A stretch of 64,000 bases of DNA from the NCBI GenBank assembly GCA_030848705.1, contig CM061238.1:27248655-27312654 (forward strand), in the 5' to 3' direction. The position numbers were made by a program, and so were the translations under genes. Origin of the DNA: Heracleum sosnowskyi. Taxonomy: Eukaryota; Streptophyta; Magnoliopsida; Apiales; Apiaceae. The notes under the pieces are model-generated. The model had not been told where the DNA came from. It saw only the letters and a program-made list of their open reading frames with translations, and ran no database searches. Each line of letters starts with the position of its first letter. Within the stretch, counting starts at the first letter, position 1. This document shows positions 35,346-46,192 of this stretch, piece after piece.

Positions 35346-38300
35346 TTGCAGGGCATAAGGGAAAGCACCCTAGTCTTGGACAGTGGATGTTCAGGGCACA
35401 TGACTGGAAATAAAGCCCTGCTATCAGATTATGAGAAGAAAGCTGGCCCAAAAGTTTCCTATGGAGATGGCAACATAGGACGTACTATGGGATATGGCAA
35501 TATCAATCTTGGAAGTGTCATCATCACAAATGTAGCTCTAGTCCCAGGACTCAAGCATGACTTGCTATCTGTGAGTCAAATCTGTGACAGAGGTTACCAT
35601 GTAGATTTTCAACCTGAATACTGTGAGGTTATCAGCAAATCTACAAGGAAAGTTGTTCTAGTTGGACACAGACGGAATAATATCTATGAAGCAAGTTTGG
35701 TAACAAACTCTGAAGGAAAAGCTGTGTGTCTGTCTGCAAAAATGTATAATGAAGAGAGTTGGAAATGGCATAAGAAGCTCTCTCATCTAAACTTGAATAA
35801 CATCAATGAGCTAATTCGAAAAGATCTTGTAAGGGGACTTCCAAAGTCTAAACTCAACTTAGATGGTCTGTGTGATTCTTGTCAAAAGGCCATGCAAAGG
35901 AAGTTATCTTTCAAGAGTAAATCTGAATCTTCAGTTATGGATCCTTATCATCTTCTTCATGTTGATTTATTTGGTCCAGTAAATGTAATGTCACTAGGTA
36001 GAAAGAAATATGATCTAGTCATTGTTGATGAGTATACTAGATACACTTGGGTGTACTTTCTAGTAAAGAAGGATGAAACTGCCTTAATTCTGATGGAACA
36101 TATGAAGCTGCTGGACAAAGGATCACAGTTTAAAGTGAGAATTATCAGGAGTGATAATGGTACTGAATTCAGAAATGCAACAATGGAAGAATTTTGCAAA
36201 GGAAGAGGAGTGAAGCAAGAATTTTCTGCACCAGGGACTCCACAACAGAATGGAGTGGTTGAAAGAAAGAACAGAACTTTAATCGAAGCTGCCAGAACAA
36301 TGCTTGATGAAGCAAAATTGCCAACTTATTTCTGGGCAGAAGCTGTTCAAACTGCTTGTTTTACTCAAAATGCAACACTAATCAACAGGCTTGGGAAAAC
36401 ACCATATGAGATGGTGAAGAATAAGAAACCAAACCTGAAATATTTTCATATTTTTGGGTGCAAATGCTTTGTGTTGAAAACTCATCCTGAACAGTTGACC
36501 AAGTTTGATTTAAAAGCTGATGAAGGAATTTTTGTTGGATATCCACTATCAACTAAAGCATTCAGATTTTATAATCTGAGAACTAAAGTGATCATGGAAT
36601 CTATACATGTGTCATTTGATGACAAGAAAATAACTGGAATTGAAGATGAAGAAAATCATAATCAACTACGCTTTGAAAATGAATATCTAAACTCTGATGA
36701 TGTAAACGCTGACGAAGCAAATCCAACAAACTCTGATGTAGCATACTCTTATCCTCTACTGGTAAACACTGAGGAAATTTCTCAGACAGAAGAAAATAGA
36801 GAACCAGTTGAGGGGGAGCATGAAGATACTTCAGCATCATCTCAAAATGATGACTCACATTCAGAAAGTGAGTCAGCTGAAGAGTCTAACACAAACTCTG
36901 AAAGTTCAAATTTAGGGGGAGCCTCAGAGAATGCAGATGGTCAACAAGAAAATCAGGAAAGCATGGATCAAGGGGGAGAATCCAATAATGATGAAAGAAG
37001 CCACTTACCTACAGCAAGAAGGTGGACTCAAGCTCATACACCTGATCTGATAATTGGAAATCCAGATGTAAGTGTGAAAACAAGAAGTGCCACAGCAAAT
37101 GAATGTTTGTTTCATTCATTCATATCTCAAACAGAGCCTAAGAAAGTGGATGAAGCTCTTCAAGATGCTAAATGGATAACAGCTATGCAAGAGGAATTGA
37201 ATGAGTTTGAAAGAAATGAAGTATGGACACTTGTACCAAGACCAAAGAACAGGTCTGTTGTTGGTACAAAGTGGGTTTTCAGAAACAAGACTGACAGTGA
37301 GGGAGTAATTACAAGGAATAAAGCTAGACTTGTGGCAAAAGGATATTCACAACAGGAAGGAATTGACTATGATGAAACCTTTGCTCCAGTTGCAAGATTG
37401 GAAGCCATAAGAATTTTTCTAGCATATGCTGCTCACAAGAAGTTTAAAGTCTTTCAGATGGATGTGAAAAGTGCTTTTCTCAATGGGAAACTTGAAGAAG
37501 AAGTGTTTGTTGAACAACCACCACGGTTTGTGGATCCCATGTATCCAGATTATGTCTACAGGCTTGACAAAGCACTTTATGGACTAAAGCAGGCACCTAG
37601 AGCATGGTATGAAACTCTAGCTCAATTTCTTTTAGAAAGCGGGTTCACTAGAGGTACAATTGATAAAACCTTGTTCTATTTCAATACTGGTAATGATTTG
37701 CTTTTAGTTCAAATTTATGTGGATGACATAATTTTTGGGTCTACTAATGACAAACTCTGTAAGAAATTTGCCAAGCTTATGCAGTCCAGGTACCAAATGA
37801 GCATGATGGGAGAGCTTAGTTATTTTCTAGGCTTGCAAGTAAAGCAAACAGATGATGGGATTTTTATCAATCAAGCAAAATATACCATAAATCTTCTCAA
37901 GAAATTTGGTATGCTTGATAGTTCATCTGCAACTACTCCTATGGCAACTGCAACAAAGTTAGACAAAGACACAGGAACTTCAGTAGATATGACAAACTAC
38001 AGAGGCATGATATGATCTCTTCTTTATCTGATTTCAAGTAGACCAGACATCATGTATGCAACCTGTCTGTGTGCAAGATTTCAAGCAGATCCCAGAGAGC
38101 CTCATCTAACAGCTGTAAAGAGGATTTTCAAATATCTCAAAGGAACCATAACCTTGGGTTTGTGGTATCCTAGAGAATCAGAGTTTAAGTTAATTGGTTA
38201 CTCTGATGCAGATTTTGCAGGCTGTAAGATTGACAGAAAGAGTACTAGTGGAAGCTGTCAATTTCTAGGTGACAGACTAGTTTCTTGGTACAGCAAGAAA

Positions 38301-38660
38301 CAGAAATCAATTTCCACATCCACAGCAGAAGCAGAGTATATTGCTGTTGGTAGCTGTTGTGCACAGATTCTGTGGATGAAGAATCAATTGCTGGATTATG
38401 GGTTAAGGTACTCTAAAATACCTATTTTCTGTGATAATCAAAGTGCTATTGCTATGACAGGTAACCCAGTACAGCATTCCATGACCAAGGATATCAGCAT
38501 ACGGTATCACTTTATCAGGGAACATGTGGAGGAAGGAGATATTGAGCTTCACTTTGTATCTACAGAACAACAGCTTGCAGATATCTTCACCAAGCCTTTG
38601 AGTGAAATTACATTTACAAGACTAGTAAATGAACTTGGAATGATCTCTAGTTTCGACTAG
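35346..38660 (+). pseudogene. Copia C pol (PR-IN-RT-RH), one nonsense codon
   Basis: Domains in order: aspartic protease ([13 protein letters not shown]); integrase with its zinc region (WHKKLSHLN...CDSCQKA) and catalytic D/D/E in [15 protein letters not shown] and GVVERKNRT; reverse transcriptase ([20 protein letters not shown]); RNase H ([34 protein letters not shown]). A TGA at 38013-38015 replaces a Gly codon (GGA in relatives) between RT and RH. The frame opens without an ATG, in a different frame from gag, just after a TGATTGCAG stretch that resembles a 3' splice site, so expression must use frameshifting, splicing or re-initiation. Confidence 0.93.
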
Positions 38661-39957
38661 AGATACTGGTTAAACTCAAACTTTACTCATCTGTGATAAT
38701 TTGCTCATGTTTCTATGCATATGTTAACTGTCATGAAAATCATGTTGTTAAACTCTGGGAGCATACTCTGATGATAAACTCTGATGTTATACTCTGATTT
38801 TGGTATTGTCTGAAACATAAAAACCGATGAAGAAAATAGTATGAAGCAGGATTCTCAGAAAGTAATCATGAATTCTTCTGAGTTATATATGATCTAATCT
38901 CAAATGTGTGCAGAAACTTTACACAGCATGATACTGTCTCTATATTTATAGCATCTCTTAGTTTATTGATCCTATACACTGAGTCTGTATTAGATGTTTG
39001 CATTTTCTCTCATAAATCATAAACATTAAATGATGTAAGTCTAAACTCTAATAAATAGTTATTGATAATTCACCCCTAAGCAAAAGATGCAAAACATGCA
39101 CAAATTCCTTTGAGATCATGTTGTGCCTAGGAAGACCCATGAACTTATTGTATGAAATAAGGGCTAAAATTTTGAAAAAATTTGGTGACTAGTGCCAACC
39201 ACTGATTACTGAAAAAGAAAAAAAAATCGAAAGGGGGTGAAAATAAATAAGTACAAATAAAGGTACAGAGTTTGGATGACATCAGATTTTGTTTTGCATA
39301 TGAGAGTTTGGGCAACCAGTTTTTACTGATTTATTTTGTGGATCTTATGCACTTTGAGATGCTCTCAATATTTATATTCAGTAAACTCTGCTATTCACAC
39401 AAAAATATTCACAATTGTGCATGTTGAGAAAAGAGATTATTAATGAAGGAGGAGAATTGATAAAAACTGATGAACTGTGTACTCTACGCAGAGGTAATTT
39501 ATTTTTAACCTCTGATGGTTAAAATAAATAAAAATGTTTCAGACATTTCATAATTATTGCGGAACATTATTTTTGGAAAATAGAGAGTATGATTGATAAC
39601 GATTTGTTGAGTTTTTGAAAATGAAGAAAGGTGTCTAGAAAATAGCAGTAATTAGTGCCTTTTACTGCGCATGCGTGTTGGAAACAACCACGATTTACTG
39701 TTGTCAGTTCATGCATATGTGCCAACTGTCCCACTCAGACATTATTCGAGTAAGCCTGTTGTGTGTTTTAATGATTAAAACTCTTCAGTTTTAATTCATA
39801 TTTAATCATTATACACATAACGTTCAAATCTTTTACAGACTTACTCTATTCACAGCATAGCACAGTTTCACATACACATATTCAAAAAAACCTTTATGCA
39901 TCACTTTCTCAAACACTTTATCTAAGTCTAAACTCTGATTTCTTTCAAAGCTTTCTA
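38661..39957. other. Copia C spacer between pol and post-pol ORF
   Basis: 1.3 kb of non-coding element sequence. It is rich in the family motif: several AACTCTG or ACTCTGATG copies occur at 38752-38810, and more near 39042, 39386 and 39930. No independent gene is seen. Confidence 0.6.
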
Positions 39958-40022
39958 ATGGCAACTACCATGTTTCAGTCTTTTGGTCTCGATTTTGTCC
40001 CTAATAATTATGCAGTACCCCT
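39958..40022 (+). pseudogene. Copia C post-pol ORF, 5' fragment
   Basis: The ATG at 39958 opens a frame (MATTMFQSFGLD) that is open for 65 bases until element B begins at 40023. The same frame continues at 53078 after B and the duplicated CCCCT. This shows that B inserted into a reading frame that was continuous at this point. Confidence 0.85.
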
Positions 40023-41016
40023 TGTTATTCCCAAATGACCTAACAGAATTGTAGAAGGGGGGGTTGAATACAATTCTTGATATTTTCTTAAACTTAAAAC
40101 ACTGATAAAATAAAACTGAACTGAATAAACAAAAACACAAGATATAAATAATTCAGTTGGATTGTTTGATTATCCAACTGAAGTGTTTTTATTGCGGAAA
40201 TAATCTGTGATACAAAAGTACACAGCTGCTCAGTTACAGAGTTGTAGAGAAGAATGCTCTCAAAGATAGCTAATACAAACTATTTGTTTTTCTTCTCTTA
40301 CTTTCTTTCTAACTGCTACACTTGGTTATATATTCCCAAGTTTACAATACTATTTTTGGCTACTCTAAAGTACACTAAAGATAACCGCCAATAGTTTGCT
40401 TTTCATCCCTTTGTCCAGTGGTCCTTGGAGATCCTTGCTTTTGTCTTCATGCTTATTATGATCACTCCCAAGAGCCCAATTGGAAACTGGGATGTTTCCT
40501 TATTCCCCATGTCTATTTTAATGGTTTCCAATGCAAAGTACACTTCCACATCTCCTTTAGATCTGTTCAGTAACCTGTCACTATCACTTTGTCAACTATT
40601 CAGAAAAGCAATAATGATTCGTTGATAGCAGGGAGATGTGTTTCGTTGATAGCTTTATCCTTCATTCCGTTGATGGTGTTTCTCTCGTTTCGTTGATAGA
40701 GTAATCCTCATACCGTTGACATGTCTTCACTTAGGCAAAATTACAAGGCATGATATACTTACAATTAACCAACCTATTTTGCCTATCTAGTACTTAGTCA
40801 ACATGACTTAGGAAACCTATCTAATACATACATCAAATGCATATCAAACTGTGAAGTATTGTACAGTGCAATTGCTACAACACTCATTCCGTTGATGAGC
40901 TTCCTGTCAACGAAACACTGCAAAGCATGCCATTTCGTTGACAGTTACAAAATAACTTAATACAAAATCTACTAAGTGTTTTTACAATTATCATCAAGAA
41001 CAACATATTCCTAACA
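40023..41016 (-). repeat. Copia B 3' LTR
   Basis: On the minus strand it begins TGTTAGGAATATG at 41016 and ends ...GGGAATAACA at 40023. It contains about eight copies of the family motif and the CTGTCAACGAAA/TTTCGTTGACAG inverted repeat (40904-40915 and 40933-40944). Confidence 0.97.
40904..40944. repeat. Inverted pair of the B-family motif in the LTR
   Basis: A perfect 12-bp inverted repeat CTGTCAACGAAA / TTTCGTTGACAG with a 17-bp spacer. It is repeated in the other LTR at 52960-53000 and, with one change, in LTR E at about 63139-63178. It lies near the start of U3, where transcriptional regulators would be expected to bind. Confidence 0.8.
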
Positions 41017-41030
41017 ATCTCCCCCAATTT
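41017..41030 (-). other. Polypurine tract of element B
   Basis: AAATTGGGGGAGAT on the minus strand, directly before the 3' LTR. Confidence 0.9.
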
Positions 41031-41202
41031 ATGACTGATAGAATAACAGCCATAAATCAAGAGCCTTGATGATAACAAAAACACTCAGACATATTACCCA
41101 TGATAAAAGTAAAAATTGCATTGAGCTTCATAAAGTTTTAGACATAAAACAAGACTTACAAGACTAATGCCCAAATGTGCTCCTCTAGACTGAGCAAATG
41201 AT

Positions 41203-43497
41203 TCATCTTGGTGTTCTTTGAGGCATAGTCTTCTTCCCTCTCCTAGAGTTGTTCTCCTCAATCTGGACCTGTAGCCTTCTGTAAAAGATCTTCTCTTCTT
41301 CATCTTGATCACCAAGCTTGGATTGCATGAACCTTAGAGTTTGATTAGATGCCTTATCCAGCTGGTCTTCCATCCTGAAGAACCTTCTGCAGTTGTCCTT
41401 GTCCTTAAATTCCATCATCCAGTAAGGTTGAAGATGGATCTTCTTTCCTGTTGAGGGCACTCTTAGCATCCTGGGAAGAGCCTCAGGCTTGTTCCAGCTA
41501 GCCTTTATTTGACATATCTTGGAGACCACCTCAGACTTGGCTGTTTTGGTGAAGCCAAAGTCTTTCTTCAAGCATCTAAACACTGTGAGTAGTGTTTGGT
41601 AGTCTTCTCCTAAAATTCTGTAGAGAGGCCAAATTTGTTCTCTACCACCCTTGTATGTGAAAACCAATCTTTCAGGTAACTTTTGAGAAGCTGCAATGCC
41701 CCTTACTTCCACCAGGTTGTCTAAATCAAGATGTAAGCTGGATTCTTCCCTGATGTCAGCAATGTACATGCAGTCCTCTGGATTTGTAGGGGGTTTCTGA
41801 GATTGTGGCTTCCTCACAAATACTGGCTTTGCCTTGACAGCCCTTTTCTTTGTCTTCATTGGTTGATCCTTTTCAAATAGGAACTTTGGAAAATAGGCTT
41901 CATCAAATTCAATAGGCTCCTCCTTTGGCATGATTGGTTGATCATGAAAGTTGACAGGGTGTGCAGGGTCACAGGCCAACTTTCCTCCAATAGGTAGATC
42001 AATAGGAATTTGATGTGCACTTGTTGTGGAAGGGGCTTGAGCAGTGTCCAGAGAGTCCTCTTTTTCAAAGTTCAGATTCCTCTTAGCTCTAGCCTTTGGT
42101 TGCCTTACACTTTTCCTTGCTGGTTCAGCTTCATTAGCTCCATCCTTGGCTTTTTCTTCCTGAAAGGTCTCTTCATCTTCAAGTGCTTGAGCAACTGCCA
42201 ATGCTTGCATTGCTGCCCTTTCAGATTCTTCAGCCTTGGCCTTTGCAAAATTTGGGTGACCAACCCAAATGCAGATTTCCTTGCTGTCCCTGTAGATGAT
42301 GGCCCTTTGATTCCTTATGCTTGGATGATTGCTTTCCTTGCTCTCAATGATCAGCTTCCCTAGGATTTTGAACTCATCTGGCTTTGGAGCAGGATAAAAT
42401 ATCCTTTCAATGTTCTTGCCTTTGGGTTTGGCAGGTGATATTGGAGACATCCCTCTTGCATCCACATTCTTAAAGCATGAAGATTGACCCTTCTCATTTC
42501 TTGAATCTTGAAAGATTCCATGCTGAAGGGGCTCTATAGCATAAGAGCTCTTGAACTGTGGCTCCATTTGTACAATCACCATTGCATTTGTTGATGGTTG
42601 ATCTGTCTTTGAAGATTCAGTAATGTTCTTGAACCTTGCTTCTATGTTGGACCAGTGATCTTTGATTTGTTCTGCAAGTTTCATCCTCATAGAAGCTTCC
42701 TGGATCAGGTCAATACTATCCTTATTCTTCTTTCCAAACTCCCCCATTGCTAGTGGCTCCTGTGGCAGTGAAATGGCTGGGACCAACACCTTTGTGATTT
42801 GAATGTTTAGCTCCTTAGATTTCTCCCCCTTTTTGTTAGCATCAAGAGAGATGACTGGGAGTCCTTGAGCTGCCACTAGCTGAGTGAGTAGCTGAGTTTG
42901 CTTCTCCTGTTCCTTCTGCATTTGAGAAAGTGTAGCTTCCACCTTGTCCACTCTTGTAGAGAGAGTTTTCAAGGATGTAGCCACCTCAGGTTCCTTAGAG
43001 AAAAACCTGGTCATCTTGGACACAGTGAGAAGAGGGAGCTTTTCATCCATTATCCTGTAGTTAGCATCCCTGAGATTGCTAATGGAGTCCTTGATTTCTG
43101 TAGCCTCAATCCTTGTCTGCATCATTTGTAGCCTTTGAATTTCCAGAGAATCCATGATGGCCTTGTAGAATTTCTTGTCCCTTGCATTTGCAGACTCATG
43201 AGCTAGATAGGCCTCATTGTACTGCCTTGAGATAGCAGCATCTAGAGTGACTCTTCCATGCATACCCTGAGAAAGCCAGTCTGGTGTAGGAGGCACCACA
43301 GAAGTCCCAGTCTGTGAAGTGGTGGCCACCTGTAGATTATCACCATAGCTGTCCTCATCATCAGAAAACTCAAAGTCTCCACTTGCTGCAGCTCCTGGAG
43401 GTAGATTGGTCAAGGCATCCTTTGCTCTTTGCATTGATGCAGTAGTATGAATTAAGTTGAGTGACCTTTCTGCCTCCACATTGCCCTGTTGAGCCAT
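41203..43497 (-). CDS. Copia B post-pol ORF 3b, 764 aa
   Basis: The frame is intact (MAQQGNVEAERSLN...) and continues in phase after ORF 3a; only TAA and GTT separate the stop of 3a from this ATG. It contains predicted coiled coil (about residues 100-215, ending in a KEQEKQTQLLTQL run) and basic clusters (AKRNLNFEKE, KKRAVKAK). A C-terminal folded part (about 590-740) contains RLVFTYKGGREQIWPL and a run with FKDKDNCRRFFRMEDQ. No signal peptide or membrane segment is present, so an envelope role is not supported. The corresponding parts of A and C have a similar layout but little sequence identity. The function is unknown; the basic regions would fit nucleic-acid binding. Confidence 0.8.
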   Translation of the reverse strand: MAQQGNVEAERSLNLIHTTASMQRAKDALTNLPPGAAASGDFEFSDDEDSYGDNLQVATTSQTGTSVVPPTPDWLSQGMHGRVTLDAAISRQYNEAYLAHESANARDKKFYKAIMDSLEIQRLQMMQTRIEATEIKDSISNLRDANYRIMDEKLPLLTVSKMTRFFSKEPEVATSLKTLSTRVDKVEATLSQMQKEQEKQTQLLTQLVAAQGLPVISLDANKKGEKSKELNIQITKVLVPAISLPQEPLAMGEFGKKNKDSIDLIQEASMRMKLAEQIKDHWSNIEARFKNITESSKTDQPSTNAMVIVQMEPQFKSSYAIEPLQHGIFQDSRNEKGQSSCFKNVDARGMSPISPAKPKGKNIERIFYPAPKPDEFKILGKLIIESKESNHPSIRNQRAIIYRDSKEICIWVGHPNFAKAKAEESERAAMQALAVAQALEDEETFQEEKAKDGANEAEPARKSVRQPKARAKRNLNFEKEDSLDTAQAPSTTSAHQIPIDLPIGGKLACDPAHPVNFHDQPIMPKEEPIEFDEAYFPKFLFEKDQPMKTKKRAVKAKPVFVRKPQSQKPPTNPEDCMYIADIREESSLHLDLDNLVEVRGIAASQKLPERLVFTYKGGREQIWPLYRILGEDYQTLLTVFRCLKKDFGFTKTAKSEVVSKICQIKASWNKPEALPRMLRVPSTGKKIHLQPYWMMEFKDKDNCRRFFRMEDQLDKASNQTLRFMQSKLGDQDEEEKIFYRRLQVQIEENNSRRGKKTMPQRTPR

Positions 43498-43500
43498 AAC

Positions 43501-45651
43501 TTAATAGGCTGGCACAGGATGAGTAAAGGTCTCAGGATCCAGGGAAATACTATCCAGAGTTTGTTGATAATGCTCTTGGAAAGTAAGTTCCCTTTCTCCC
43601 TCACTGACCTCCATTAACTCATTAGCAATGGCTGCTTCCACCCTTATTGCTCCTGTAGTCCCTTCTCTCTCTCCACTCTTTTCTTGCATCATGGGCTCCC
43701 CATGGCTCACACCTCTCACACCCTCACCTTCACCTACTAAGGTCGTACTCTCAATCTCTCCTTTTGCCTGGCTGGAAGAAATAGCCAGCCTCTCACTCTC
43801 ATTCTCTCCTTTTGCCTGGCTGCAAGCCAGCCTCTCAATTTCACTCTCTTTCAAACCTAAAAGTGTCTCAACTACTACCAGGTCATCTACACTAGTTGTG
43901 GAAACAACTTGATTTTCAGTAAAAGGTGTAGAATGACCTATCAACGAAATGGTAGTTTGAACTGTCAACAGTATAGGTACCGTTGATGGAGAAACACTTG
44001 TCAACGAAAGAGGCTGTTTCGTTGATGAAGTCAATAAAGCATTTTGAGAAAGTGAAATTACAGTAGAATCTGTGGTGATTGATTTGAGATTGGGGTCCAC
44101 AGATTCTCTTGCAGTTTCAGAAAAACTTGGTTGATGGCCCAACAAATCACTTAATAAGTGATGACCATCAGCTTCAGAGTGGGGCTTCTCCAAGATTAGA
44201 GTTGGAGAATCAGGAAAAGATGTATGGATCATGTCCACATCTAAAGATTGAGTTGGTGAATTGGATGGAGATAAATCAAGATTAATGTTTAGAGAGTGGG
44301 ACTGTAACCCCAGAGAAATAATAGGGGTTACATCAAACTGAATTTGAGAAACTGGAAGTGTTGCTTCCAGTGTGTGTGCACCCTGTGAACCCTTGGTCTT
44401 TTGCTTCACTCTCCTTTGGTATTGGGAAAATGTAGACTGTGGGCTTGAAGTGTCCCTTACCCTTTTGGACTGTGCTCTAGGTGGAGAGCTTGTTTCAATA
44501 ATCACATCCTTTTGGGAGGATGCAATTAGACTTGTGTTTAAATCCATTTTACTCATTGTGCCTTGTTGGGAAGACACAATGGGGCTAGGCTGGGAAACAC
44601 TTACCTCACCTTCCTTATTCTTGGGGTTTCTTTGATTTTCACCCCTTCCCTCACCTCTCACAACTCCAGACTCACTCCCCTTAGGTTGTGTGGTAGTTTT
44701 TACAACAGGTGCCTTTTGAGAAGCACCTGAGGTTGGCTTGGAGGATTTCTTTGATTTTGATTTAGTTGCTGGGGCAGGAGCCTGTTGGGTCACAGCTACA
44801 GACTCCATAGCAACAAGGTTGGAGGAGACAATAGAAGTAACAGCTATACTAATAGGGATAGTAATAGTTACCTCAATGATTGGCAGATACACCACTGGAA
44901 CATCACCATTGTAGTTCAGCCTCAGTATGTCTGTCAATACTCTCTTTTCTTGTACAAAGCACTCAAACCTGGCATTAGGGTTTGAGATAACTAATGGTGC
45001 TGGACTAACATGATTAGTCAGCATCATCAGAAACCTTGCATAATAGATATTTTTCTTACTATTTGCCTTATCACCCAACTTAGCACCAATTTCATAAAAA
45101 AGTTGGGTGCTAAAGTTGTAATATCTATCATTTAGAAGCATGGTTAGGAGAATTAACATAGAGTTAGTTAATGCATCAAAATTACTAATCTTTCCAGAAA
45201 AGACCTTAATGAATGCATCAGCTAAATAACTGTATTCCCTAACCAAGCCTCTCCTAATTATTCTACCCAGATTATCAGTAGGCAAAGAGTAGTTTATAGA
45301 ATTTAGCATGGTAGTTATTTCAGTGTTAGTAGGCAAAGCATCACAGTTATTATCAGGAATATGTAAACATGCTTGCAAAACATCAGAATTAACTATGTAC
45401 TCATTACCTTGGAGAGTGAATTGTAGAGTGCAATTTGTTCCACTATATTCACATGAGGTCCAAATTTCCTCAATTATTTCATTGTAGATTGGTGTAGAGT
45501 GGAACATTGCATAGCTCAACTTGCAATTTTTCATGAAATCCATCATTTTGAAGAAAAGTCTGTTCGGGTTTTCCTTTGCAACAAAAGGGATGGAGTTGTT
45601 CTTCTCATAGATGAACCCTCCAGCAGACATAAGCTTGACTATGGGTGCCAT
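43501..45651 (-). CDS. Copia B post-pol ORF 3a, 716 aa
   Basis: The frame is intact. An N-terminal globular domain of about 270 residues contains GLVREYSYLADAFIKVFSG, then KNIYYARFLMML. It aligns by pattern with the domains at the start of the post-pol frames of A and C. A long Ser/Thr/Pro-rich region with basic patches (KSKKSSKP, RRVKQKTKG) follows, and an acidic C-terminus ends in a TAA at 43501-43503. It resembles the broad class of plant retrotransposon-encoded extra proteins (Athila-ORF1-like or 'putative plant transposon protein'). That link is inference from pattern, not a search. Copies of the element's DNA motif occur inside the coding sequence (43938-44028). Confidence 0.8.
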   Translation of the reverse strand: MAPIVKLMSAGGFIYEKNNSIPFVAKENPNRLFFKMMDFMKNCKLSYAMFHSTPIYNEIIEEIWTSCEYSGTNCTLQFTLQGNEYIVNSDVLQACLHIPDNNCDALPTNTEITTMLNSINYSLPTDNLGRIIRRGLVREYSYLADAFIKVFSGKISNFDALTNSMLILLTMLLNDRYYNFSTQLFYEIGAKLGDKANSKKNIYYARFLMMLTNHVSPAPLVISNPNARFECFVQEKRVLTDILRLNYNGDVPVVYLPIIEVTITIPISIAVTSIVSSNLVAMESVAVTQQAPAPATKSKSKKSSKPTSGASQKAPVVKTTTQPKGSESGVVRGEGRGENQRNPKNKEGEVSVSQPSPIVSSQQGTMSKMDLNTSLIASSQKDVIIETSSPPRAQSKRVRDTSSPQSTFSQYQRRVKQKTKGSQGAHTLEATLPVSQIQFDVTPIISLGLQSHSLNINLDLSPSNSPTQSLDVDMIHTSFPDSPTLILEKPHSEADGHHLLSDLLGHQPSFSETARESVDPNLKSITTDSTVISLSQNALLTSSTKQPLSLTSVSPSTVPILLTVQTTISLIGHSTPFTENQVVSTTSVDDLVVVETLLGLKESEIERLACSQAKGENESERLAISSSQAKGEIESTTLVGEGEGVRGVSHGEPMMQEKSGEREGTTGAIRVEAAIANELMEVSEGERELTFQEHYQQTLDSISLDPETFTHPVPAY

Positions 45652-46192
45652 TGTTGAGTGAGATAAAGCTTCGAACTGAGTTGCTTGTTAGAGAGAGAAA
45701 GAGAGAGAAAAGCCTTTGGAATTTTTGAGAGCAGGTAAAAAAGAATTAAAGAAAATAGAATTTCTTAAATACTCCCCCAAAAATTCTCAGAAAATGAGTC
45801 CAATAATAAAAGTAAATTACTGGATTGGCTTAAAAATATAACCGTTACTCTTAAAGTATTACCATGATTTATACTTACAGGGATGTATGCATAGATCGTG
45901 GTAAAAGACGTGTCAGTTTTCAACGGTTCAGATTAAAAGCGCTAAATCAACGAATCAGAATTGGGCGTTTAAAGTCCCGTCTGTTTCGTTGATACAGCTG
46001 TGTTTCGTTGACATAAAAGAGCTATCAACGAAACACTCAGAAAAATGCTAAGATTGTCAACGAAATGGTTTGTTTCGTTGGCATAGTTATTTTGACTTAG
46101 ACAAAATTTTACTTTTTCCTGAGAAAATTAAATCACAGAAAATCATAGCAAATTTCTGGCTGCATTATGACTTGCAAATATCTCAAAAATAA
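45652..46192. other. Copia B spacer between pol and ORF 3a
   Basis: 540 bp, non-coding. It contains at least six copies of the family motif in both orientations (about 45953, 45983, 46003, 46023, 46054 and 46073), the densest cluster outside the LTRs. Confidence 0.7.

Noticed and set aside
41203..45651. Retroviral-style envelope gene
   Set aside because: The position after pol is env-like, but no signal peptide, membrane span or fusion region is visible in ORF 3a or 3b.
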